From Novosphingobium sp. 9 (lineage in GTDB: Bacteria; Pseudomonadota; Alphaproteobacteria; Sphingomonadales; Sphingomonadaceae), in NCBI RefSeq assembly GCF_025340265.1, contig NZ_CP022708.1:519501-583500 (forward strand): 64,000 nucleotides of DNA. Reading direction: 5' to 3'. Below, in pieces: positions 57,438 through 64,000 of this stretch. Position 1 is the first letter of the stretch, and the number at the start of each line of letters is the position of its first letter. Position numbers and translations under genes: made by a program. Below the pieces are notes generated by a model, which was not told the origin of the DNA, did no database searches, and was given only the letters and a program-made list of their open reading frames with translations.

Positions 57438-59207
57438 ATGACTTTACAACAGTGGCTCTCGGTGGGCCTCCTTTGCGGCATGATGGCGCTGTTCGTGTGG
57501 GGGCGGTTCCGCTTCGACGTGACCGCGATCATCGCGCTGCTCGCCGGGATCGCGCTCGGCCTCGTGCCGCCCGCCAAGGCGTTCTCCGGCTTTTCGGACG
57601 ATATCGTCATCATCGTCGGCTCGGCGCTGGTGCTGTCCGCTGCCGTGCAGCGCTCCGGCCTGATCGAGCGGGCGCTGGACCGGTTCGCGCATCGCCTGCG
57701 CCGCCCCGGCTCGCAACTGTTCGCGCTGACAGCGACGGTCGGCGTCGCCTCCGGCCTGATCAAGAACATCGGCGCACTGGCGATGCTGATGCCCGCCGCC
57801 TCGCAGCTGGCCAAGCGCAGCAAGACCAACCCCTCGCGCTTCTTCATGCCGATGGCCTTCGCCTCGCTGCTGGGCGGGCTGACCACGCTGGTCGGCACCT
57901 CGCCCAACATCATCGTCAGCCGCGTGCGTGAGGAGATGACCGGGCAGCCGTTCCGCATGTTCGACTATCTGCCGACCGGGCTCGGCCTGCTGGTGATCGG
58001 CCTGATTTTCCTGCGCTTCGGCAACCGCATGCTGCCCGAGCGGCAGGCGGCGGCAACCATGGGCGAGGCGCTCAACATCTCGGCCTATACCACCGAGGCG
58101 ACCGTGCAGGAGGGCTCCGCCGCCATCGGCACCACCATCGCGCAGTTCGTCGAGGATCACGAGAACGAGATCGAGGTGACGGCGGTGCTGCGCCGGGGGC
58201 AGCGCGCCGAAGTCCACCCGCAGATGCCGATCGCCGAGGATGACGTGCTCATTCTGGTGGGCGATCCCGATGCCCTCGAACGTGCCATCGCGGGCTCCGG
58301 CATGGCGCTGCACGACCCGGACGACGAGGATGACGCGCCCGCCACGGACGAGGTGGGCGTGATCGAGGCGGTGGTGACGGCAGGCTCGGTGCTGGTCGGC
58401 TCCACCGCCGCGCGGCTGATGCTGAAGGAGCGCATGGGCCTGCGGGTGATCGCCATCGCCCGTGAGGGCGAGCGGCTGCGCAACAAGCCGACCGGCGTCG
58501 CCATGCAGGCAGGCGACGTGATCGTCCTTCAAGGCGTGCTCGATGCGATGCCGGGCCGCCTGCGCCAGCTGGGCGTGCTGCCGCTGGCGGAACGGACGAT
58601 CTCGCTGGGGCGCGAGCGCAAGGGCTGGCTGGCGCTGGCGATCCTCGGCGTCGCCATGGCGGCCACGGCGACCGGGCTGGTGCCGGTGGCGGTGGCGTTC
58701 TTCGCAGGCGCGGGACTGGTGCTGATCACGGGCGCGCTTCCGGCAGAGGACGCCTACGAAGCCATCGAATGGCCGATCCTGATCATGCTGGGCGCGCTGA
58801 TCCCGGTCAGCGAGACGCTCCAGAGCACCGGCGCGTCCGACGTGATGGCGACGCAGCTGGCGCATTTCGCCGCGCACCTGCCGCCGTGGGGCGCGGTGGC
58901 GCTGGTGCTGCTGGCCTCGATGGCGGTGACGCCGTTCCTCAACAACGCCGCGACGGTGCTGGTGATGGCCCCCATCGCGGCTGTCTTCGCGCATGACCTC
59001 GGCTACCGGCCCGACGCCTTCCTGATGGCGACGGCGATGGGGGCGGGCTGCGATTTTCTCACGCCGATCGGCCACCAGTGCAATACGCTGGTCATGGGGC
59101 CGGGGGGCTACAAGTTCGGCGATTATGCGAGGCTCGGCGCGCCGCTCTCGCTGCTGGTGCTGGTGCTGGGGACGCCGCTCGCCATCGCGGTATGGCCGCT
59201 GCATTGA
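57438..59207 (+). CDS. SLC13/DASS-type permease with two TrkA-C (RCK_C) domains
   Basis: A 589-residue membrane protein. The N-terminal transport half ends in GGLTTLVGTSPNIIVSRVRE (first SNT-like motif). Two cytoplasmic RCK_C domains follow (about residues 200-285 and 300-390). The C-terminal half has GAGCDFLTPIGHQCNTLVMG (second motif). This layout is typical of the YfbS/SAC1 group, some of which move sulfate or carboxylates with Na+. The RCK_C domains may sense a nucleotide or ion. The ATG at 57438 has CGGGGTG upstream. It may be transcribed with the antiporter gene 107 bases downstream. Confidence 0.85.
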   Translation: MTLQQWLSVGLLCGMMALFVWGRFRFDVTAIIALLAGIALGLVPPAKAFSGFSDDIVIIVGSALVLSAAVQRSGLIERALDRFAHRLRRPGSQLFALTATVGVASGLIKNIGALAMLMPAASQLAKRSKTNPSRFFMPMAFASLLGGLTTLVGTSPNIIVSRVREEMTGQPFRMFDYLPTGLGLLVIGLIFLRFGNRMLPERQAAATMGEALNISAYTTEATVQEGSAAIGTTIAQFVEDHENEIEVTAVLRRGQRAEVHPQMPIAEDDVLILVGDPDALERAIAGSGMALHDPDDEDDAPATDEVGVIEAVVTAGSVLVGSTAARLMLKERMGLRVIAIAREGERLRNKPTGVAMQAGDVIVLQGVLDAMPGRLRQLGVLPLAERTISLGRERKGWLALAILGVAMAATATGLVPVAVAFFAGAGLVLITGALPAEDAYEAIEWPILIMLGALIPVSETLQSTGASDVMATQLAHFAAHLPPWGAVALVLLASMAVTPFLNNAATVLVMAPIAAVFAHDLGYRPDAFLMATAMGAGCDFLTPIGHQCNTLVMGPGGYKFGDYARLGAPLSLLVLVLGTPLAIAVWPLH

Positions 59208-59314
59208 TGCGTTACGCTGGACGTTTGAGCCTCCGCCGCCTAGGCTGGGCCATTCCTGCCGTCCGTTTCCGGGCCGCTTTCTCTCGACCTTTCAATCGAT
59301 GACAGGATGAAGAC

Positions 59315-61156
59315 GTGATCGAACAACAGGCCATCGTGATCGCGCTGATCGGCGCGCTGGGCATCGGGGCGCAGTGGATCGCCTGGCGCACCGGCTGGCC
59401 CGCCATCGCGCTGATGCTGCTGGCGGGGATCATCGCCGGGCCGGTGACGGGGCTGATCGTGCCCTCGCACACCTTTGGCGAGCTGCTGGAGCCGGTGATC
59501 TCCATCGCCGTGGCGCTGATCCTCTTCGAGGGCGGCCTCAGCCTCAATTTCCGCGAGCTGCGCAATACCGGAACGGCCGTGCAGCGCCTGCTGGTGCTGG
59601 GCGTCCCCATCGGCTGGGGGCTGGGCGCGCTGGCGTGCTATTATGTCGCGGGGCTCGTCTGGCCGGTGGCGATCCTGTTCGCCGGGATTCTCGTGGTGAC
59701 CGGACCGACCGTGGTGCTGCCGCTGCTGCGCCAGAGCAATGTCGCCTCGCGCCCTGCCGCGATCCTCAAGTGGGAAGCCATCGTCAACGATCCGATGGGC
59801 GCGTTGCTGGGCGTTGTTACCTACGAATACCTGCGCCGCGCGGATGCGGGCGGCACGCTGCTGAGTGTGGTGATCTCGCTGATCGGCGCGGCGATTCTCG
59901 CCTGCGTGATCGGTTATGCCGCCGCGCGCGCCGTGGGCTGGGCCTTCCCGCGCGGCCATGTGCCCGAATACCTGAAAGCCCCGGTGCTGCTGGTGACGGT
60001 GATCGGCGTCTTCGTGCTCTCGAACCTGATCCAGCAGGAGACCGGCCTGCTGACCGTGACGGTGATGGGCGTGGCGCTGGCCAACATGCGCCTGACCTCC
60101 TTGCGCGATATTCGCCCGTTCAAGGAGAACGTCACCGTCCTGCTGATCTCGGGCGTGTTCGTGCTGCTGTCGGCCTCGCTCAATTTCGACGTGCTGCGCC
60201 AGTTCGAGTGGCGCTTCCTCGCCTTCCTGCTCTCGTTGCTGTTCATCGTGCGCCCTGCCGCCGTGCTGCTCAGCCTCGCGTTCAGCAAGATTCCGTGGAA
60301 CGAGCGCCTGCTGGTCGCGTGGATCGCGCCGCGCGGTATCGTGGCGGTGGCGATCTCGGGCCTGTTCGCGTTGCGCCTTGCGAACATCGGCTATGGCGAC
60401 GGCACGATCCTCATCACGCTGTCGTTCTCGGTGGTGGTGGCGACGATCCTGTTCCACGGCTTCTCGATCAAGACCGTCGCGCGGTTGCTGAAAGTCACCG
60501 GCGCGCCGCGTCGCGGGCTGCTGGTGGTGGGCGCGACGCCGTGGAGCTACTCGCTGGCCGAGCAGCTGACGCAGATGGAAGTGCCGGTCACGCTGTGCGA
60601 CACCAGCTGGCAGCGCCTTGCCAGCGCGCGGCAGGCGGGTATCCCGACCTATCATGGCGAGATCCTGTCCGAAGCCACGCACGAGCGGCTCGATCTCGGG
60701 CAGTTCCTGGCGCTGGCGGCAGTCAGCAACAACGAGGCCTACAACGCGCTGATCTGCAACGAGTTCGCGCCCGAGATGGGCCGCGACAACGTCTATCAGC
60801 TGGGCGATGCGAGCGACGAGGAAGATCACCGCGCGCTGCCGGAATCGCTGCGCGGGCGCGCGCTGTTCGCGGCGGGACACGGCGTGGAGGACATCTTCCG
60901 GCGCGAGCGCGAAGGCTGGTCCTTCCGCAAGACGCGCATTTCCGAACAGTTCGATTTCGAGACGGCGCAGGCCGACTTGCCCGACGGTACGGATATGCTG
61001 CTGCTGCTGCGCAAGAACGGAACGCTGCGTTTCTTCACCCATGCCTCGCGGCCCACGCCGCAGGCCGGTGACACGATCCTCTCCTACGTCCCGCCCGGCG
61101 GCAAGCCGCGGCGCACGAAGCAGGAGAGCAAGACGGAGAAGGAGGCCGCACAATGA
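59315..61156 (+). CDS. CPA1-type cation:proton antiporter with TrkA-N domain
   Basis: A 613-residue protein with 12-13 helices of the NhaP/KefB-like type (ALILFEGGLSLNFRELRNTG, VTGPTVVLPLLRQSN, then WEAIVNDPMGALLGVV with the ion-binding Asn-Asp). From about residue 400 a Rossmann TrkA-N domain begins (RRGLLVVGATPWSYSLAEQL), followed by a TrkA-C-like end. It exchanges Na+ or K+ for protons across the inner membrane and is probably gated by NAD(H). It overlaps the OmpA-lipoprotein gene by 4 bases (ATGA), so the two are coupled. Confidence 0.9.
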   Translation: MIEQQAIVIALIGALGIGAQWIAWRTGWPAIALMLLAGIIAGPVTGLIVPSHTFGELLEPVISIAVALILFEGGLSLNFRELRNTGTAVQRLLVLGVPIGWGLGALACYYVAGLVWPVAILFAGILVVTGPTVVLPLLRQSNVASRPAAILKWEAIVNDPMGALLGVVTYEYLRRADAGGTLLSVVISLIGAAILACVIGYAAARAVGWAFPRGHVPEYLKAPVLLVTVIGVFVLSNLIQQETGLLTVTVMGVALANMRLTSLRDIRPFKENVTVLLISGVFVLLSASLNFDVLRQFEWRFLAFLLSLLFIVRPAAVLLSLAFSKIPWNERLLVAWIAPRGIVAVAISGLFALRLANIGYGDGTILITLSFSVVVATILFHGFSIKTVARLLKVTGAPRRGLLVVGATPWSYSLAEQLTQMEVPVTLCDTSWQRLASARQAGIPTYHGEILSEATHERLDLGQFLALAAVSNNEAYNALICNEFAPEMGRDNVYQLGDASDEEDHRALPESLRGRALFAAGHGVEDIFRREREGWSFRKTRISEQFDFETAQADLPDGTDMLLLLRKNGTLRFFTHASRPTPQAGDTILSYVPPGGKPRRTKQESKTEKEAAQ

Positions 61157-61839
61157 GTCGCACGATCACCACACCCTGTCTGACCCTGTTGGGCGCGCTG
61201 GCGCTGGCAACCGCAGGCTGCCACGACAATGCGGGGCAGAGCGACGCTCAGCCCTCTGCGAGCGCCTCGGATGACAGTGACGCCATCGGCGATGCGCCCT
61301 CGGCAGCGGCGGACGACAGCCCGAAGTCGATCCTGCGTCCCGACGTGCTGCCCGAAGGCGGCGCGACCGAGGCCCCGAAGATCGAGCCCGCGCACATCAT
61401 CGTGCCGTTCGGCGCGTCGGGCCTGAAGCTCGACGATGCCGGCAAGGCGCTGGTCGACAGTGCATTGGCGAGCCCGGCGGCAGGGCTTGGCGGGCCGATC
61501 ATCCTGCGCGGCTCCACGGACTCGCACGGTTCGGACGGCGACAACAAGGTGTCCTCGCGCAAGCGCGCCGAGGCGGTGCGGGCCTATATGGTCTCCAAGG
61601 GCGTGCCCAGAGATCGCATCAGCGTGATCGCGCTGGGCGAGACGCGCCCGATCGCGCCCAACGCCAACGAGGACGGCAGCGACAATCCCGAAGGCCGCGC
61701 CCGCAACCGCCGCGTGGAGATCGAGATCGACCTGCCCGCGCCGCCGCCTTCGGATGCGCCTTCCGACAAGCCCTCGGATGCGGGCTCCCCGACGCCTGCG
61801 CCCAGTCCCACACCTGCTAAACGTTCGGTGAAACAGTGA
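61153..61839 (+). CDS. OmpA-family lipoprotein
   Basis: A 228-residue protein. The lipobox LATAGC puts the lipidated Cys at residue 23. A Ser/Asp-rich linker follows. The OmpA-C domain (about residues 80-190) includes LRGSTDSHGSDGDNKVSSRK and ARNRRVEIEI, the usual peptidoglycan-binding motifs with the Asp and Arg. It anchors the outer membrane to the cell wall. A Pro/Ser-rich tail of about 30 residues is unusual. It overlaps both neighbours by 4 bases. Confidence 0.9.
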   Translation: MSRTITTPCLTLLGALALATAGCHDNAGQSDAQPSASASDDSDAIGDAPSAAADDSPKSILRPDVLPEGGATEAPKIEPAHIIVPFGASGLKLDDAGKALVDSALASPAAGLGGPIILRGSTDSHGSDGDNKVSSRKRAEAVRAYMVSKGVPRDRISVIALGETRPIAPNANEDGSDNPEGRARNRRVEIEIDLPAPPPSDAPSDKPSDAGSPTPAPSPTPAKRSVKQ

Positions 61840-62726
61840 GCGATACCCTGACCTCGCGCCGCGTCCTGCGCCAGCACCCGGCGTTGCGCGATGACATTGC
61901 CGACCTCACTACCCGCCGTCCCTTGCCGGGGCCGGGGCTGCCGCTGCTCGATCCGTTCCTGTTTCTCAACCACCATGGGCCGCAGATTTACCCGGCGCCC
62001 AACCGGGGGCTGCCGTTCGGCCCGCATCCGCATCGCGGCTTCGAGACGGTCAGCTTCATCCTGACCGGCGAGATGGCGCACCTCGACAGCGGCGGTCACG
62101 AAAGCGTGATCGCGGCGGGCGGGGTGCAATGGATGACGGCCGGATCGGGGCTCGTCCACGCCGAGATTTCGCCAGCCTCGTTCAAGCGCACGGGCGGTCA
62201 GCTGGAAATCCTCCAGCTGTGGGTCAATCTGCCCGCGCGCCTCAAGATGACGCAGCCGAGCTATACCGGGCTTCAGCGCGCGGATATTCCCGCGATCGCG
62301 CTGGAAGGCGAGCATGGCGCAGGCGGATCGCTGGACCTGATTTCGGGCAGCTTCGCCGGGCATGAAGGCGCCTATCGCTCGCTCACCGAGGTGATGATGA
62401 GCACGGTCACGCTGGAGACGGGCGGCCACGCCGTGCTGCCCTCGCCCAGGGGGCGCACGGTGTTCCTCTACGTGGTTTCAGGCGCGCCCGAGATTGGCGG
62501 CACGCCTGTCAGGGAAGCGCACCTGATCGAACTGGATGCCGAGGCGGAATACGTCCACGTCCGCGCGCCGAGCGGCCCGGTGCGGCTCGTCTTCGGCCAT
62601 GCCGATCCGATCGGCGAGCCGGTGGTCAGCCACGGGCCTTTCGTGATGAACACGCGCGAGGAAATCGTGCAGGCGATCCACGATTATCAGGCGGGCAAGT
62701 TCGGCGCGATCCCGCAGCTGGACTGA
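61836..62726 (+). CDS. Pirin family protein
   Basis: A 296-residue bicupin. The metal-binding motif PFGPHPHRGFETVSFILTGE (His pair and Glu/His) and GGVQWMTAGSGLVHAEISPA are classical for Pirins. The C-terminal cupin is less conserved. Bacterial Pirins are quercetin dioxygenase-like or regulate metabolic enzymes; the role here is unknown. The start overlaps the OmpA-lipoprotein stop (GTGA-type overlap of 4 bases), so it shares that operon. Confidence 0.92.
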   Translation: MSDTLTSRRVLRQHPALRDDIADLTTRRPLPGPGLPLLDPFLFLNHHGPQIYPAPNRGLPFGPHPHRGFETVSFILTGEMAHLDSGGHESVIAAGGVQWMTAGSGLVHAEISPASFKRTGGQLEILQLWVNLPARLKMTQPSYTGLQRADIPAIALEGEHGAGGSLDLISGSFAGHEGAYRSLTEVMMSTVTLETGGHAVLPSPRGRTVFLYVVSGAPEIGGTPVREAHLIELDAEAEYVHVRAPSGPVRLVFGHADPIGEPVVSHGPFVMNTREEIVQAIHDYQAGKFGAIPQLD

Positions 62727-62759
62727 CGGATCGCGCCTGCTGCCGGATCAGGAGTCGGA

Positions 62760-64000
62760 TCAGTCGGGGGCGATCCATTCGCTGAGATCGTCTGCCTGCC
62801 CGATCAGCGCGAGGCCGTGGGCGATCGAGGTCAGCTCGTCGCCCGTGGCGATGCGCGAGGTGCCGAAACGCGCCTCGAACAGCGCGCGCACGGCGGGGAT
62901 CAGCGAGGAACCGCCGGTCAGGAACACATGGTCGATGCCGCTTGCATCCAGCCCGGCGCTGGCGAGCGCCTCGCCCACCGTTTCGTCGATGCGGGCAAGG
63001 TCGGGCGCAATCCAGCCCTCGAAATCGGCGCGGGTGACGCGCGCTTCCAGCTCGATACCGTCCTCGTGGAAGGTGAGGGAGCCTTCCTCGTTCGAGGACA
63101 GCGTGCGCTTGAGGCGCCCGACCGCCTCGTAGAGCCCGTGGCCCAGTTCGTGTTCGACCACCGCGATCATCCGGGCGATGGCGGCGGGATCGGTGGCAGC
63201 GCGGTGCAGGCGGGCGAGTTCCTCCATCGTGCGGCGGTTGCGCATCATCGCAAGGCGCGACCAGTCGCCGAAATCCGCGAAGTGGCCGGGCGGAATTTCC
63301 AGCACCTTGTCGAACGAGCGATAGGTGCCGCCCTTGCCGAGCAGCGGCAGCACCAGATGGTCCATGATGCGGAAGTCGAAGCGGTCCCCGGCAATGCCGA
63401 TACCCGCCGAGCCCAGCGGCGTGCAGCGCTGCGCCGCACCCGGCGCCTCGATCCGCACCACCGAAAAGTCGCTGGTGCCGCCGCCGAAGTCGGCCACCAG
63501 CAGCGTTGCCGGCTCGCTCAGCCGCTGCGCGAAGCTGTAGGCCGCGCCGAGCGGCTCGTAGACGTAGTGGACCTGCCGCCGCAGCATCGCGAACATCGCA
63601 TCGTAACGCGTTTTGGCCAGTGCCGCATCGGGCCGCGCGCCGACATAGCGCACCGGTCGTCCGACGATCACCCGCTCAGGCAGATCGGCCAGCGCCTTGC
63701 CGCCGCGCGCGATCAGGTGGCGCAGGAACACCTGCCCCATATCCTCGAAACGCATCCGCTTTTCGAACAGGTTGGCGCTTTCGAACGCCGGGTTCGCCGC
63801 GACCGACTTGAACGACTGGATGAAGCGCGAGCCTTGCGGGAAGTCGAGGAATTCGGCGATAGCCCAAGGCCCCGCCTCGTGCGCCAGCGCGCCGCGCACG
63901 TCCTCGTCCTGCCAGAAGCACAGGGCGGAGCGGAACACCTGCGCGGTGCTGTTCTGCGGCGCCGCGAACGAGACCAGTTCGGCGCTCTCCGCCCCCGTAG
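62760..64000 (-). CDS. Hsp70-family protein (YegD-like), N-terminus outside the window
   Basis: At least 410 residues; the frame is open up to the right edge (SAELVSFAAPQNSTAQVFRS precedes the first internal Met), so the N-terminal phosphate-1 loop is missing. The visible actin-like ATPase part has ADFGGGTSDFSVV (phosphate-2 loop), GAAYSFAQRL and the adenosine motif VFLTGGSSLIPAVRALFE. There is no substrate-binding domain after residue 410, as in YegD-type proteins, so it is not DnaK. Its function is poorly known. It is convergent with the Pirin gene. Confidence 0.85.
   Translation of the reverse strand, partial: TGAESAELVSFAAPQNSTAQVFRSALCFWQDEDVRGALAHEAGPWAIAEFLDFPQGSRFIQSFKSVAANPAFESANLFEKRMRFEDMGQVFLRHLIARGGKALADLPERVIVGRPVRYVGARPDAALAKTRYDAMFAMLRRQVHYVYEPLGAAYSFAQRLSEPATLLVADFGGGTSDFSVVRIEAPGAAQRCTPLGSAGIGIAGDRFDFRIMDHLVLPLLGKGGTYRSFDKVLEIPPGHFADFGDWSRLAMMRNRRTMEELARLHRAATDPAAIARMIAVVEHELGHGLYEAVGRLKRTLSSNEEGSLTFHEDGIELEARVTRADFEGWIAPDLARIDETVGEALASAGLDASGIDHVFLTGGSSLIPAVRALFEARFGTSRIATGDELTSIAHGLALIGQADDLSEWIAPD

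Noticed and set aside
57444..61153. Two long minus-strand frames opposite the permease and antiporter genes
   Set aside because: Antisense shadows; their His/Arg/Gln-rich products mirror Leu/Val/Ala codons of the membrane proteins.

Overview
The window is high-GC DNA from an alphaproteobacterium, most likely a sphingomonad (Novosphingobium/Sphingobium type). The evidence is four TonB-dependent receptors paired with catabolic or transport genes, short GTGA/ATGA overlaps inside operons, a PobA/AraC pair, a class II DAHP synthase and Pirin, OmpA-lipoprotein and Hsp70-like genes in typical sphingomonad style. The genus is an inference; there is no rRNA or tRNA here to settle it.

Layout. 1-1.7 kb: mobile-element debris (a frameshifted IS3-family transposase cut by the window edge, a short secreted ORF, and the C-terminal remnant of an IS200/IS605 TnpA). 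1.7-7.1 kb: an electrophile/ketone module (SDR, peroxiredoxin, Old Yellow Enzyme, GST) with a divergent LysR regulator, followed by a crotonase whose key residues match 6-oxocamphor hydrolase. 7.1-8.7 kb: a decayed two-component system fused to an unrelated hydrolase tail. 9.0-12.9 kb: a cell-surface glycosylation operon (FAD oxidoreductase, GtrA, GT-C-like membrane protein). 13.2-22.1 kb: a TetR-controlled uptake and hydrolysis cluster (TonB receptor, type-B carboxylesterase, amidohydrolase, COG0523 metallochaperone GTPase, MFS porter). 22.2-23.6 kb: dGTPase. 23.6-30.8 kb: a ferric-siderophore operon (TonB, FecI, FecR, FecA-like receptor, PepSY protein, DUF3325, DUF3649) behind a Fur-like box. 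30.9-39.9 kb: a complete galactarate/glucarate catabolic locus (talarate/galactarate dehydratase, KdgD, semialdehyde dehydrogenase, MFS, OprB porin, two LysR regulators). 40.0-43.8 kb: small HTH protein, methyltransferase with regulatory domain, FepA/CirA-like receptor. 44.6-49.1 kb: M16 peptidase and DAHP synthase. 49.3-53.2 kb: tannase/feruloyl-esterase-like enzyme, PobA and its AraC regulator. 53.3-57.4 kb: TonB receptor, small-molecule kinase and PnuC, a vitamin salvage operon. 57.4-64 kb: SLC13-type permease, CPA1 antiporter, OmpA lipoprotein, Pirin and a partial Hsp70-like gene.

How the parts work together. Much of the window is about taking up and opening substrates. Outer-membrane receptors or porins bring in a substrate, inner-membrane porters move it on, and hydrolases, dehydratases or oxygenases feed central metabolism. 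For galactarate every step to 2-oxoglutarate is present. For hydroxybenzoates only the ester-cleavage and 3-hydroxylation steps are present.

Caution on sequence quality. Ten reading-frame breaks are visible (IS3 orfA; fecA-like, two; fecI; kdgD; semialdehyde dehydrogenase; oprB; pobR, two; the 53.3 kb receptor). Every one is repaired by adding a single base, mostly in a G or C run, and none needs a base removed. This one-sided pattern looks more like base-loss errors in the assembly than ten real pseudogenes, so these genes are described as probably intact. The two-component system at 7.1-8.7 kb is different: it has an in-frame stop and a chimeric end, so it looks truly decayed.
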